Assembly (NCBI GenBank): GCA_029851415.1
Contig: CM056744.1
Span: 119,382,838-119,446,837, forward strand
Length of the DNA stretch: 64,000 nucleotides
Origin: Eretmocerus hayati
Lineage: Eukaryota; Arthropoda; Insecta; Hymenoptera; Aphelinidae
Direction of reading: 5' to 3'
Positions 21,801-35,252 of the stretch are shown one piece after another (the stretch's first letter is position 1; every line of letters starts with the position of its first letter). Below the pieces are notes generated by a model. That model was not told the origin of the DNA and made no database searches. It saw only the letters and a list, made by a program, of their open reading frames with translations. Position numbers and translations under genes: made by a program.

Positions 21801-23530
21801 TCGAGGACGAAAATACCTTCACTGTTTGTTTCTGACAAAAACTGCCATAACTCGGCTCCCGTGGGTCGAAATGAGACGTTCTTTGGCTCATCCTGAACCT
21901 CTCATCAACGACTACTCACGTGAATATGATTTCATGATGATATAGATCTTGGTAAATAATTGAGAATACATGGACAAGTGTTCCAAAGTTACCTCAGCTT
22001 CTGAAAAAGGTTTGAGGTATTCTCAAAAAAATTCTTGATTTTTACATAAGCGCAATAAATTCAAGACCCCTCTCCAAGTCCATAATTAATCAATAAATAG
22101 TTTCAATGCAGGAAGGCTCGCAGAGGCTATGAAAAGGCTTAATTTGAATGGAATCGGACTGGTTGGCCAGTACAATATAATGCATATTTAACGTCTATCC
22201 CAAGAATTTTCACGCTGAATTGCAAAAACACAAGTATTTTGAGACAATCAGAACTCCCGGAAATCTTGCTGAGGTTCATTTCCATCTTCGCCCATTTCAT
22301 CAAAATTTGATCGGCCTAACTCCAATTATACAATTTCTCCCCGATTTTCCTCGAATTTGAGAACACGTTACGATTGAAAGCACTGATCAATATATTTTAT
22401 CAATCCTCATTAAACTTTTTCACAATATTCATCAAATTGATCATAGGTGATAGATATGATTTATGCTTGTTTATGAAAAAATACCTCCCAGTGGACACAC
22501 CAAACCTCATTTTGCTCAACTGAACGGTATATTTTTGATCCTACCAATACCTATAATCTGATATTCGTAGACAGAAATTGTGATAACCCAATATGTTGCT
22601 GCAAGTCCGGATCGGCTATTATTTCTCGTTTATGATTGATAGTCTGTTTGGCGCAATTACAAGCCTAATCTTGATCTCACACATCATTTTTCTTTGAATC
22701 GACGAAATCATTAAAGTTAGGACGAGTCCAGCTACTTGTTCCCATTCCAAATCGATAAATGTGTTGAAATTCCATCTCAGAGCCGGATCTCTTGCACGTG
22801 ATGGCCCAGCCCAGATTTCACGCTGAGATGAAGAGACTATATGGCGTGCGAGAAAAAAAATAAAAAATTTTTGACCGATAAGTTTATGAGATCAAACCGC
22901 GGGGGTCACTTTCGACAGTCGTTTTCTCGTATTTTTTCTCAATTTGATTTGTGATGCAGGAGTTTCTTCCGTTTCGAGTTTACGGCTACGGAGATTTATT
23001 TGCTTTCAATGCTCTCTGTGTGGATTTTGCACAGCACAAATGCAGTCTCGTGATAAGTGAATCGACTTATTTATGAGTTGAAATTATTTTTTAACTCTCC
23101 GATGGATTTTATAGCACGGAAGAAATCAAGATATTATTCGAACTGACAACTCTATTGGAAAAGGCTTGAAAAGGTAACGGGTTTCATGATTATACAGTCC
23201 TATTATACGCGTTTGCATTTGGCGTTCAATATCTTCTCGGTTTGAAAATTTGATATAGAGTAATCGATTTTCACGTTGGTCAAACTATTGTCCATTATTT
23301 GATATCTTGCTCTAAAATCTTTGCCGAGAATGACGGATATAGAAAGCATTTTTCTGGATATCCAGCAAGAAGCTTCATAAATAAATCCTTCTGATCATAA
23401 ATGATCATCAAAAAATTTCTTGAGTACACTGGGAAGAATATTTTCAAATCAAATATGTTAAGCTGGGGGCTGAGAACCGTTTAAATTCAGGAATCTTCCT
23501 CTTACTCGGGTATTTATACGGAATTACACT
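18900..23530. other. Upstream region of the phosphatase gene and intergenic DNA
   Basis: No coding gene is supported. CTCACAG at 18906-18900 (minus strand) suggests the coding exon is preceded by a 5'-UTR intron, so the promoter may lie within the next 2 kb. The stretch near 20.45-20.75 kb is richer in C and CT-type repeats and would be a reasonable promoter zone, but no TATA or initiator motif can be fixed. From 21.38 to 22.0 kb there is an inverted-repeat element; the rest is AT-rich unique sequence. Confidence 0.5.
21383..22005. repeat. Inverted-repeat element with GGGGTAACTTTGGAAC ends
   Basis: CGGGGTAACTTTGGAACAGA occurs at about 21385 and CTGGGGTAACTTTGGAACAG again at about 21586. The reverse orientation GTTCCAAAGTTACCTCAG occurs at about 21983. 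This looks like a MITE with a duplicated left end. The overlapping 102-codon plus-strand frame at 21250-21558 crosses the boundary and is not supported. Confidence 0.5.
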
Positions 23531-23864
23531 CACAAGGGGAGCCCGGAGGGTCCGGGTCACCAAATCTCATCAAATTTTTTTCACAGTCTCGTACCACCTA
23601 GAATATGAAGCATCCAGAGAAACTCCGTCACATGGGCCTTCTGGTCGAAGCTACAGCCTATGAAATTAGCACTGCGAGTATATCTATTTACATGACTTTT
23701 TTAACATTGGGCCTAAATGGTCGCTAATGTTTTTGCTTGTAACTCTGGACAGAAGGCCCATTTGACGGAGTTGCTCTGAATTCTATACATATTCTAGGCG
23801 ATACGAGACTGTGAAAAAAGTTTGGTGAGTTTTGGTGACCCGGACCCTCCGGACTCCCCTTGTG
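23531..23864. mobile_element. Foldback MITE family B, copy 2 (best preserved)
   Basis: The terminal inverted repeat CACAAGGGGAGCCCGGAGGG, continuing TCCGGGTCACC, is mirrored at the right end with one mismatch in the first 31 bases. Internal inverted segments include ACATGGGCCTTCTGGTC with GACAGAAGGCCCATTTGACG. The length of 334 bases and near-complete palindromy match the copies at 11.87 and 49.37 kb. There is no coding capacity, so it must depend on a transposase supplied elsewhere. Confidence 0.85.
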
Positions 23865-24359
23865 AAAGTGTCAGTACATCACACTGAAATGAATGAAATC
23901 CTGCGAATTGACTATGTGTGACAGTTTCCAAGAGGAGGAACGTCCTCATAAATCATCTGAGAAGGAGGCAAGCTCAAATTTTATTCTCTCTCAAAAACAA
24001 ATCGTCGTAACAAAACGCCAGTCTCATTACAGAGCGGCTTTTCTTACAGACCGTCTCACCGAGAGTCGCAAAAACTTCACAGCCACTCAAAATGCTAAAC
24101 AGCTCAGCTAGTATAACTCGTATATCTATATACAGATATGTACAACGCTCTCCGAGAAACTCTAAAGTACAATTGCTGCAGTTGTAATTTTACATTATCT
24201 TTTATTTTGTTCATCTCATTCCATTTTATACTTGATACAAAAACTTTTTTTTCGTCTGTAGTCGGCGTCTGCAGAGATTTACTATCTTTTCGCGCGTTAA
24301 AGGTGCTTGTTATTTGCGTAAGCGTAGTTACCGCAGTATTACTCGGGTAAATATCTCGC

Positions 24360-24661
24360 GGTGTGACGAGTCGAGAGAGACGGGGAAACTGGCAGAGGCA
24401 GTCTCAGTCTTCAGATCCTTTTGAGATTCCTACTTGATATGAAGCTTATACTTCGTGTGAATTTCATCTCAGAGGGCGTCGGAGGGTCTTGAACACTTCA
24501 AACACTTTGCGCGTGGGATCTGCAGCATCAACGTTCATTGCAGAGTATAATTTCCCTTTTCAAGGTCGTGCAAGCCACGAGATTCATTTTGGATTTTTCT
24601 TGCAAGTTTGCTCTTTGCAATCATGCTGCGGAGCATTAAACATTCCATCAAAAGATTCTGG
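24360..24661 (+). promoter_or_regulatory. Possible 5' non-coding exon
   Basis: This block is less AT-rich than its surroundings and ends in a strong donor (GATTCTG|GTAAGTGT at about 24660). The frame in it (from a TTG/GTG codon) shows no domain. It could be an untranslated first exon of a plus-strand gene whose coding exons lie elsewhere, but no partner exon was found, and transcription is unproven. Confidence 0.2.
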
Positions 24662-24862
24662 TAAGTGTAGGCATATTGTTGGATTTGGAATGTTGGTTTG
24701 ACTCGTTTGAGAGTTGAAGCAACTGCTCACTCAATCTTCGTTTTACTTTGTTTTTAAGATTTAAATACTTTGCAAATTATGAATTCATCTCTGGTACATG
24801 TGTTGATGATATGATTACTTTTTTCTTTCTCGTGTGTACTTCTCTGAATGGTTCAGAAGAAT

Positions 24863-26032
24863 GTAGGGGGAGAGTGGGGCAAAATTGGACGGACTTTGCA
24901 GTGGGACTATCTGGTGACACTTGGGATTAGGCGCGCTACGGGACTTTGAGATAAAACTATTGAATAAATTGTGAAAATATTTTCAGACCCATAGGTCACC
25001 GCTTTCATGTTTTCTAACAAGAAATATCCGTCCAAATTCGCCCCGCGTTTGGGGACACTTTTAACAAGGTTTTGGGGGCAAACTTGGACGGACTATTATA
25101 CTCAAGTCATACGGAAATATTTCTCATCTAATTGCGTTGCATATTTTCACTAAAACGCGCGATGATATAACCTAAAATCAATAATATCAACAACGAGCTA
25201 GACATTTTATGTAATTTTTCGCCATAATCGCCATATGCGCTTCGTCAATGTGATATACTGTCTTCAGCATTCAACGATCGACTTGCAACTCCAAAGAATC
25301 GATTGTTTCTCCGTGATCCTGAGCTTATACTCGCCCTGCAATACCGGTACCAATGATAAAGTGTGACATAGAAGCTTGAGTCAGTGAATACGAGAGCGAG
25401 AATGCATATAATGATCATGCACCTCGAGTACGTAAAAAAGCGAATCCTCGTCTCTAATCTGAGCTGTAAATCGGATTTTAACGTGTAGCTTCAACTGCTC
25501 ACCCATTGTCAATCACCTAACTGATTCGCACTCCTCACGCAGCGCTACAAGTTCGTTCCTGCGCATACTCGCACATTTCCTCGCAAAATCACGGCTACGC
25601 ATCCAGTCGGCAGATTTAATATTATAGAATTCGCCCCCACCAATCCGTCCAAAAATGCCCCCGAGCGTTTTTTTCGCGGAATTGGGATTATTTGTGCCCA
25701 AGTGAACCGATTTTGGCCCACAACGACTCAAAATCTTCGTGTTGTGATGTAATTTTTGACCCTTAGATGGCGATTAAGCTCGTCCATTTTCTTCGGAGAG
25801 GCGTAAACTCTTGCATGTGCAAAATAAACCGCGGGCGAGGCCCTCGAAAAGCACCCATATGCCAGTACAGGCTTCGAGTATACCGTTTCCGGAGGTCTTA
25901 TCGACATGAAAACTCTTGTCTATGATGCTGTTGAAAATGTATGTACGCAGCGAAAGCCTAGAATATATCCTGACCTAGCTATCTCACTTACCTAATTTCG
26001 CCCCCTTCCAAATTCGCCCCACTCTCCCCTAC
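24863..26032. mobile_element. Inverted-repeat element, GTAGGGGGAGAGTGGGGC ends
   Basis: GTAGGGGGAGAGTGGGGCAA at the left is mirrored at the right (reverse complement GTAGGGGAGAGTGGGGCGAA). Within are more copies of the theme GGGGGCAAACTTGGACGGAC and CCGTCCAAATTCGCCC in both directions. The length is about 1.17 kb. No transposase frame is visible; the 72-codon minus-strand frame at 25513-25731 begins inside and shows no motif. A non-autonomous DNA transposon is the simplest reading. Confidence 0.75.
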
Positions 26033-29000
26033 TTCCTATTATCATAGAGAAAAATTGAGTCAATGTAGTCGACTCAGTGTTTCAAATAATAATCCTCTAA
26101 GTTTAAAATTATATGGAGTGTTTGAATATTTCTCTCATCGTCAGTAAAGTAAATGCTATTTCCGCATAGTTTTTCAATCTTCTTCTTCCAACAGTCAATG
26201 AAGGTAAGTGTACCCAATATGCCCTCTGCACCCAACATGTTTCTTATACGTCGATCTCAAGATGGGCGATCGTTGACCTTTCCTCAAATTTTTTCTACGT
26301 TTGTTATTTCAGAATATGAGAAAGTAAGTATTTTGAATCAACCCCGATAATGGTTTTTGCGCCTACCAATTAACTTAGGGTGATATTTTGTATTTTCGCT
26401 TCTGTACAGCTGAGAATTCGGCAGGAAATTGCGTTTAGTAAAGGAGCTCGTAAAGGCCCATGCCAAAATTTTTTGATTCCATTGATTTTAAGGAACTTCA
26501 GCGCGTTTGATTCCTTGTTGTAAGACCTCCAAAATTGCTCTTTATGGAATTGAAAAATTTTGATCTGGTGCTATTTCATTCGCAAAACACGAAGATTATT
26601 CAAACCTCAAGGCCAACATCTTGGTGCACCTAACGTGGACCCTCATGGTTATCTCAAAAGGCCTTGCAGTACGACTTTTTTCACCATTCAGAACGTGTTC
26701 ATCGCATCAGAATGAGCCGGTAGTAGTGATTCTGTTCGTTGACAGAGTTCTGCACCTATGTGGCCACATGGAGATAGAAGCAATCTTTCGATTTTATGCA
26801 TGCATGTTACCTTGATACATTTCGATACGAGGGCCGGAATTTCGATTTTCGCACACGAAATGGTATTTTCCGGTCAGAGCCGGAGGCGAGAGTAAAAATC
26901 ATCACGAGGCCGCAATAAACACCAAGTAAACCGAAGATCAAACACTATTTTTCCCCCCGCTGTGCTGAAAAAAGGTTGAAAAACCATTGCAGGAATATCA
27001 TATTCTACAAGATGGAAGTGCATAATGATTTTTTGCAACAAATGCGGTATAACGCCGGTATAACGCTATTTCCGTGTGTCGATTGAAAAAATCGACTTGT
27101 GGTGGCGATTCCGACTTTTGTGTGTGGCTCTGACCGTAAAATATTACACGACAGTGTGCGAAGGCTCAGATTTTTGCACTTGTATAGACATCTATTATTT
27201 TGGTACTTTTAGTTGGAATGTGACATTACCGCACTGTTTTTCTACTTTTATTTCTCACAAAATTGCAGGGAATAGTATCGAATGCTACTTACTTCATAAT
27301 CCAAGAATAGAGCTCAAAAATTTGGTACAAAAATGGTAATTTCACGCACGGAGTGTCAAAAAGCGAAGAGTAGGAGCAGCTTGGTCCTCGCATTTCAAGA
27401 ATCAATATATTGATATAACCTTGTCCTTGGATCAAAATTTGTTGTCCCGACGGTGTTCTACATCAAAATGACCAAAAATTCAATTTTTTATCCACTTAAT
27501 ACAGAATTGTACCAGAATTTGGGCTTTCTTCATCGATAGATAAGCACTAAATATTGCCGGATTCTTCCGGGATCTTCCAAATGCACCCCAAAAAACCGGT
27601 CAGAACTCATACACGAGCTATAATTTCGCTCTCTTTTATCTCAGCTTTGAAAGTAAAAGTCCAGTAAAAAGAACAGAGTGAGAAAACACGTGCAAAGGGT
27701 GTAGAAAAGAGAATCCAAAATCAAGATCGCACATACGCATGCATCGGAAAGTGCATAAATGGTGTACAGTTTCTCTGCTCGTTTCTTTGCTCATGTCCGT
27801 GCTGCTGCATCAGAAGAGTATTCTGCACATGGATTGATGGGTGAGAGACGGGGGGCCGTAAACTAATAACGATTCGGATCGCATAAATCACGCGGGGCCG
27901 GACCGTTGCACAATGCATCGTGCCGGTGACCGACGACGACGCGGGGCGTTTCTAGAGCACCAAAGCCAAGCTTATGCTCGTATGTAATGTGTGTTGTATG
28001 TACCGTACTTACTTGCCCGGCGTGCAAAACGTCGCGCGCCTCGTGTTTGCGGAACGCCCTGATATCAAATGGGTCGACTTCCCTAATCGCGAGTTCTCCG
28101 ACATTTTTTTTTTCTTCACAGTGATAGGCTGTGTTGCACTACGGGAATTTGGTATGAACAATTCTTTGACTAGATTTTGAGGCAATGTAATAGTCAGTCG
28201 GTTCAGTACCGAAAACGATAAGCTATCCTGGACTCATTTTAAAGTATCGTGATGATGTCATTTTTTCTGACTATTCGGCAGATTATTATAGCGCAAGGGA
28301 GGAGGTCTCCTGTCACTATGATTTCTGATTTCAGATTTTCAATTCGTACTATACATATAAAATTACAAAAATGAAGTTATAGACAAAAAGTATTCGTGTT
28401 ATGAATGAAGATGGGCCATTTTAGATTGATTTTAATGGTTGAATTTTCCACCCGGAACACACAGAAGATCAAGTACTGAGGGCTGATGAAGTGATATGGA
28501 TATCCCGCAAATTCAATACATGAGTGAAAAATAGAATTGAATCTTCATATGTCTGAAATCCTTGCCATTTTACAGGCAGATTAATCATCCAGGTCTCAGA
28601 TATCAGTATTTTACTTTTATAATCTATAGAATCAATTTTATATTGGATTCGCCGAACAATTTACTTATATATGGCAAAACAACTACTATTTATATCAAAG
28701 GATGGTTGGAATACACTTTGTTGTAGAATATTTTCGGTCAAGACTTATTAATTTTGAATGATTGAAGGACAAACAAAAAGTCAACTCGATGTCACGCGTG
28801 CTGATTGATACGAAGCGATCGCTAATGATTGAATGATTTACAAATTCAACGCGAGTGATGACTTTGGAAATGTTCAAAAAGTCCAAGTTTGTTTAATCCT
28901 TCTTGCCGGCATTTCTACGACAAGCATGCGGTGTTGCATGATTCACTCTTCAAAAATTCAACCGCATGGTCGCAAGCATCATGATTATTTACATGTCGGT

Positions 29001-30490
29001 TCTCCAAGACTTTTATCAGTAACATTCACTCCATGAATCAGTCTCATGCACCGCTGATTAATGGACTTCAATTTTAGTTCTATCTTTTGGGTCTCGTCAT
29101 CTGGTTCCGGATGATGAAATGCGGATGACACGATTCAAACTTCAAAATTCTAATTTTAGGAAAAATTCGTGCCAGCTCTGATCTAGCCTGTTTCCTGTAA
29201 AGGTCTCGCGCGTCATAGCCGCTCATGAAAATACTTTCCGTCAGATTAAAATCGTTGCATTGAAGAGTATTTGTTTTGATATCCATTCAAATCAAGTGAA
29301 TGATCTTGAAGTCAGTATTCAGCAGATCTGGTATTCAGAGTTATTAGCTGAAAAACACATACCTCAGAGGTCAATGAACTTTTCTGCAGCCGGAATAACT
29401 TTCAGAACAACTAATTTTTATGATCAGTATCGCATTATCGTATTACGTGATGTGATCCCAAATTACGAATGGCTCTCAAAATTTTCGCATGAACACATTC
29501 GATTTGTATTGGTCAGTAGCCCATCACAATTGGATTTTCAGAGAAAAGTTGGAATACTTCTCTATGAGTCTCAACTTTGTGAGCTTTTCACCAAAACCTA
29601 ACATAAAGCTCATTCATTTTTGAGCTATTTCTTGATAAAAATCACCTATATTTCTAATCTCCAACTGGTTGTATGGCAATTATTCTTCTCATTACTGACA
29701 TAATCAAACAATAAGACACCAAAAATTCATACCTATAACTCGATGCCGCTGCCCTCACTTGAAACACCTAAAAATCGAGATGGAAATCATCACACTGTGA
29801 ATGTTCTTTCACTATCCAAGTTCAATTCAAGCTTTGCAAAAGCTCACAGCTCGTTCACGCTCTACTTTGCTAAACGAATCATTCGTTACATATAAAAAAG
29901 CCACTGACGATTCGACGCTCAGCGCGACACTGACGAATGAGAGAAAAGCGCAGCAAGCTCAAAGCCATAGGCCGTCCGGCTTCAAAGTTGTGTATCGCTC
30001 CGTTACGGTCATCATTCGCATCCTCTTTCGTATGTCACTCGCATCATCGTTGACGGGCCTAATATTCAAGGCCACATGCCTTCGCCTCTGTACTAATGCT
30101 AATTGCTCATTTATTTTGCTTGACATTTTGTTATCGATTCTGGATTCGGGATGAGCATAATACGATACAGATATAATATCTGTATAATTGCAAATGGACG
30201 TGATATATACCTTATTTATATGGATTGGGCAATAGACGTTGTGACTTCAAATTGTACCTTATTGCGTTTGGGTAACCCCGTGCGATGGTGCTCTATATAG
30301 TGCTTTGATACGAAGTAGATTGTTGGCCATTTTTAAACAGTATCAGTGCAGAGATTCAAGAATACCGAGTTTGGGCTGGGTACCTACTACTCCCCAAATT
30401 TTTCATGGTTTTTAATGGAGTGAGGTTTTCACGTGCCCTGGTGAAAATAGTGGCCATTTTTGGCCCTATACTGCCCAAGTCGCATTGTTA
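26033..30490. other. Gene-poor region
   Basis: No supported gene. At 26203 there is a partial end of the family seen at 43.50 kb (GGTAAGTGTACCCAATATGC). Near 26.83-26.90 kb GC-rich repeat text resembles the block at 6.4 kb. The plus-strand frame at 29260-29601 (113 codons) has no ATG at its start, no domain and no splice context I could use, so it is left uncalled. CAC/GTG-rich unique sequence at 27.8-28.1 kb shows no feature. Confidence 0.5.
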
Positions 30491-30497
30491 CTGCCCA

Positions 30498-30695
30498 TGG
30501 GTGGCAAGAGCGGATCCACGGGGAGGCGGTGGGGGTGATCGCCTCAAGCCTCCCCTAGAACCAGATATTTTGCTTGGGTGACCATGCAACGGGGACGCGC
30601 TCGCGTGAGCGCACGCTCCTAAATTATTGGACGAAGTCCTGCCCCCAGGCCCCACCACCCCCGGAAGCTTTTCTGGATCCGCCCTTGATGGGTAG
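30498..30695. mobile_element. Short inverted-repeat element with GCGGATCCA ends
   Basis: AAGAGCGGATCCACGGGGAG at the left is mirrored by TTCTGGATCCGCCCTTGATG at the right (reverse complement AAGGGCGGATCCAGAA), enclosing about 170 GC-rich bases. It is a MITE-type element; the reading frames inside are by-products. Confidence 0.65.
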
Positions 30696-31170
30696 TCAAA
30701 AAAAATTGATACACTTCTGCCAGGGTGGTTGTTGCATATTTAGGACATATTGCCCCCAGTTCCGGCCTACTATCGAATTTCGGCGAATTGTCCGAAATCC
30801 GATAAGTTGTCAGAAATTCACTTTATCGTCGTAATACAGATGAATTTCCTAACCACAAATAGGATTTTGGCATGAAAATTGAGTTTGAATTCCAAATATT
30901 TTCAGGCAAATATAAGTATATTATGTACTTTCCTTTTGGATGAGCCCGAAAAACGTCCCACTCAGAATTGCAAATGATTGTCTATCGCAATGCAATGTTA
31001 GTCAGAACGTACGAATTGGATAGAATGTCAAATGTGAGACGAAATCAGAATTTACCTGTGAGCATATATTCATGTCACGTATGATGAATTTGGAATATTC
31101 CTTTATATTTTGATTGACCCATGGCCAGACAGGTGATCAGGGTATTGGAGTCCATAGAACGAAAGTGAGG

Positions 31171-31197
31171 AATCATCATCATCATCATCATCATCAT
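31171..31197. repeat. (ATC)n microsatellite
   Basis: Nine consecutive ATC/CAT units in otherwise ordinary AT-rich DNA. Confidence 0.9.
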
Positions 31198-31389
31198 TCA
31201 AGACCGGACCATCGAGGAACGCCAATTATAAGCGCGCACTGAATGCACGATTACTGGGTTACCTTGACCACGTATTGATCTATGGCTCGTTTTTTTTTCT
31301 TATACTTCCGAAACACGAAACTCCAATCCTACGTATAAAATGTAATTCAACAAAGATAATAGTTACTATTTTCGGAGACTTTTAAAGAT

Positions 31390-31995
31390 AATCTTGGAAG
31401 ACGGTCATTGCCGAGCCATCTGTCAGTCAGTAATGGCCGTCTTCCAAACCGAAGCGCTGGCAGGGCGTAACCTTGCTCCACGCCCATGGGAGCAATACCG
31501 GGTCGGAGGCAAAGAGAGGGGCACCCGAAATACAAAAGTCTAACTCCTATACCTCTGATAGCTCGAAAAAAAAACACACTCATAATTTCCGCATGGGAGA
31601 TTTTCAAATCTTGGGAAAGTAACGACTCCCTTGTTCCAGTTGACCGCAAGGAGGATCCTTAGTTGATGCTGGGAGACAGGCGCACTCCCGGTCCCAACCT
31701 TCTTTTGCAAGGGAGATATCTTAGTATCTCGAGGGCACACGACAACGTCCCCGCCCGCGGTCTTCAGCCCCAGCACCCGTGTGTGTGCTTTTACTACCTC
31801 GCCGCCTCAGTGCGTATGAGTCCTGAGCGGCATCTTGGATTGCTTCAGGGCTCCCGCCTCGCTTCTTTGCAAGCCCCTCCGAATCTTCCATCTTTACTCT
31901 CACTATCTCTTGCTTCCTTCTTCTTGGGCTATAACCTTCGGGTTGGCGCAATCCGGGGAAGGGTTTTAGTCGGTAGATGCCTACGTTTTTTCGGA
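31390..31995. other. GC-rich inserted segment of unknown origin
   Basis: About 600 bases are markedly GC-richer than the flanks and have open frames on both strands (minus 31721-32014, plus 31663-31998). None starts convincingly and none shows a domain. The base composition resembles that of the retrotransposon at 55-60.8 kb, so a fragment of an unidentified retroelement is my best guess. I found no poly-A tail, duplicated target or zinc knuckle to support it. Confidence 0.35.
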
Positions 31996-32585
31996 TAAAT
32001 TCGACAGTGACCACACTCTTGTGGGTGTTTATGAAGATTTCTTCTTCCTGGCCTATCTAAACCTCAACAACAAAAGAAAAAACATGGTCATAATTCAAAT
32101 TATTCGAGTTTTTGAAATCTTCGTCCCAATGAGTATATTATCAAAACTGATAAAAATACGTACCACTTCAATTTGGAGCCTAATGTGGCACTTGGTCTCA
32201 CTCCCAAATGGTCAAGGGCAACTTGACAGAGACTTCAATGTAAACTTGTGACTTCAATGTTTTCCAAAGATATTCACTCAAAATAATTCCACCTCGGAAA
32301 GAGACTTCAATGACAAATCCCGCATCATCTATCAATTGATTTTGAATTATCGTCCCGTTTCTCCGTAGATGACACACATTCCAAATCTAACCAGTAAAAT
32401 CACTCATTGCAGGTCCAACGCATCGATATTACTACTAACAGCATGCCCTGAATGTCAATGACTCCGGACAATCGCGCAGGAGACGCTGTTTACGAGGCAT
32501 TACATGGCATCGCCTAGAATCAGCGTAGGAGGAAGCTGATACTGCACATTACACTATACCGTTCTAACTTCTAACGCACTGCTGA

Positions 32586-32873
32586 ATGAAACTTCTTGGC
32601 CTACTATTTCTGGCACGGTTCGTCATAGTGACAAACGTCTTCAGCCTCATTACTGATGTAAAGAAGCATAAATATCAAAGACTGCCCAAAGTAGACCAAG
32701 TAAACCTTCTCCACTCTGCTATAATATATAACTCTTGGAAGATGGAAATCGTGGATATAGTAACCTTTTTCAATGTTGTTACATACATTGCGAACAAAAA
32801 TTCGAGCCAGTGTTACACACGACTTTCGACATGTGCCGATCGACGATTCTCAAACAAACGTGCCGACAAGTAA
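32586..32873 (+). CDS. Hypothetical small protein with signal-peptide-like start
   Basis: ATG at 32586 opens a 95-codon frame beginning MKLLGLLFLARFVIVTNVFS, which looks like a cleavable signal peptide. The remainder contains two cysteines (SSQCYTRLSTC) and ends in basic residues. The last codons overlap a strong donor (GACAA|GTAAGTAT), so the true gene could continue into a further exon. No family is recognised and codon use is not distinctive, so this may be a chance frame. Confidence 0.3.
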   Translation: MKLLGLLFLARFVIVTNVFSLITDVKKHKYQRLPKVDQVNLLHSAIIYNSWKMEIVDIVTFFNVVTYIANKNSSQCYTRLSTCADRRFSNKRADK

Positions 32874-35252
32874 GTATATATACTTGGAGAGAGTAAAGCT
32901 CGTTTGCATGAGATCGCAGTGATTGGATTTTGCAGATGTCGTCGTCGCTCTCGTCTTTGATTGGACAGACACATGCTCAGGAGAGAAAGATTGATGTCAT
33001 TGAGACTGCATGTAGAGAATGTATACCCCTGCAGTTTGACGTGCTTCTGAGATGAAATGCTCATGATCGAGATCTAGGATTCAACAGAGCTCTGTTTTGC
33101 CGATTAGATTTGATATTTACGTTGATGGCGAGGAAATCAGGATTTGACCTGATTCTCCATTAGACTTTTGTGTCGATGATTTGGGGTGAATTTGTGAGCC
33201 ATTACCAAAAATGTTACTTTTCGACACGCTGTGCGGAAAAATGTTTTTTCCGCACTGATTTGCCATTTTCTCTCACAGTTTGTCGATGAACACAGTTCGA
33301 TACACGGGTGTAAAACCTATTTTTCGACCTTGTATCGAAATGTACTATTTTATTCTCATCTTTCGTCGATAGAAATAAGGAGGCGTGTGACTAAGGTTCG
33401 AATCAAAATGATAAATTTTGGGAATAAACACGTACATCCTAGAACCACTGTGCTGAAAAATATGAATTCTTTTTAATCAAGTATTCTAAGAAATTCCGTG
33501 AACATGGCCTGGTGAGTTCACGATGACTCTATTTTCGTCGTGTTGCAGAGGTGATGCAGAAAGGATAAAATTTTGAAAATATCTAACTTAAATACAACTC
33601 CTTTTGATTTTTGTTAGTCTGGTTCTTTGTATTCTTCGTATACATATTCGCTAAAATGCTATATACATATTTGAAGTTTCATTTGAGTGTACTTAATTCA
33701 TCACGAACCCAAGTTCTCTTATCGAAAAATTATCATTTGCCAATATACCATGAAAAACTAGTGTTGTTCTAGATATCACGGGAACATTTTGAAGCATGCC
33801 TCGTAGGATAATTGGATTCGACTAATAATTACTTGACATTGAGAGATATAGAAATATTGAACGATTGCTATTTTTCGAGGAGCTATTCAACTATTATTGT
33901 CCTAACGTTCTTTCAAAGCGCAATACCTCGTGAAAAATTCGATGCGTCCTTGGAAAGCTATTTTTGCTTAAAAAAATAGTGTCGCGACATTCAACTAATA
34001 CGATACAACCTCTTATAACTCGTTCATCAATTGTATCATACTCAATTTAACTCTTTATGGCTCATTCATGAGGTCTTTGCTTGCTCGCGACTATTTCGAT
34101 CCTTGGCTGCGGTTCGAGCCAAAATTCGATCGATGGGAAGCGAGCAGTAATCCAATGAAACGGTGCAAAAAATCTTCTACTCCGTTTATCGAAATATGTT
34201 TTCATCACTCTACCCAAAATTGCGAACTCCAAACGCGATTTTGGGATTCTCGTGATAAAAATCATAACTGACCTGTGCTCGCAGGCTCATTTCGAGTGCG
34301 GAGGACTCATTTCCCTCGCTTTGCTCAGGAAATAAACAGCCCTATCGTCCGAACTGAGCGCACGGACCCTGGGCGATAATGCACTATTTTACTTCTGGAG
34401 ACTAAAAGACGTGATTCAAGCGTGTTTCGCGGAGCGAGTAGCGTGATTTTTCATTCCCTCGTGGTAGAAAGTGAAATATGCTACTGGGGAACAAAGACGA
34501 CGACCTCCTCCGGGGTCATTATGCTTACCTCATTGTGTAACCGACTCTACCAATTTATCAATTTTACTAGCAAGTGGGTTGTTCGAACTCATGGCGTTCT
34601 CGATATTATTAGAGATAAATTATTCCATGAAATTTGATTAATAAGTGTATGGTAAGTTTGATACAAAAGAATATCTTCTTTGATCGAAGTGTCATTCACG
34701 AAGGGTTATGCTGGAACAGACGGATCCTCAAATTTGTCAAAATACGCAAAGCATAAATCTTAGATGTGAAGAGTGTGAAAAGAGAAAGAAGAAGAATTCA
34801 GAGTATTGTGAGGATTTTAATAAGCCAGATTGCGCTAGATGAAGAAGATGGAAAAAAGGATCGTAAACTCGTTTGGTAACCCCTCATTCCATGATTATTC
34901 GATCAATTTAATAGGATGTGATCATCGTAAAATTCAACAAGAAAGAATTCAAATCAGCCATACAGTGGGAGGAAATCCCAAAAAATTCTGCGATCTACAT
35001 CGCGCGTCAGTCGATAAACTTGATCTCTTACATTCGTGCTGGCTGATCGAATATCTGAGAAAATTTATTGTTCTAATTCAAAAATGATGATTCTATGCAG
35101 AGTGTATTCATTCAAAGAACCTTGTGTTGAAAAATGTGTGTGCAAAGGCGGATTACTATGTATAAATATAAATTGAAACTTCTTCGATCCAGACCGATTT
35201 CGTCCAAGTTCATAATTGATACTATCAAAAAAATTCAAGAAAATCGGTAAGC
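32874..35252. other. Intergenic DNA with dispersed repeats
   Basis: No gene supported. At 34.39-34.51 kb there is a copy of the dispersed family also seen at 4.8-4.9 kb (ACTAAAAGACGTG, CATTCCCTCGTGG). The near-identical-length frames on both strands at 34062-34271 are coincidental and show no domain. Confidence 0.5.

Noticed and set aside
23893..24111. 72-codon plus-strand frame with an ATG
   Set aside because: No signal peptide, domain or splice support; adjoins a MITE; most likely chance.
29260..29601. 113-codon plus-strand frame
   Set aside because: No ATG start, no domain, no splice context; may be chance in a long gene-poor stretch.
31171..31197. Regular short repeat considered as a possible CRISPR-like array
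   Set aside because: It is a plain trinucleotide microsatellite without spacers; no CRISPR array exists in the window.
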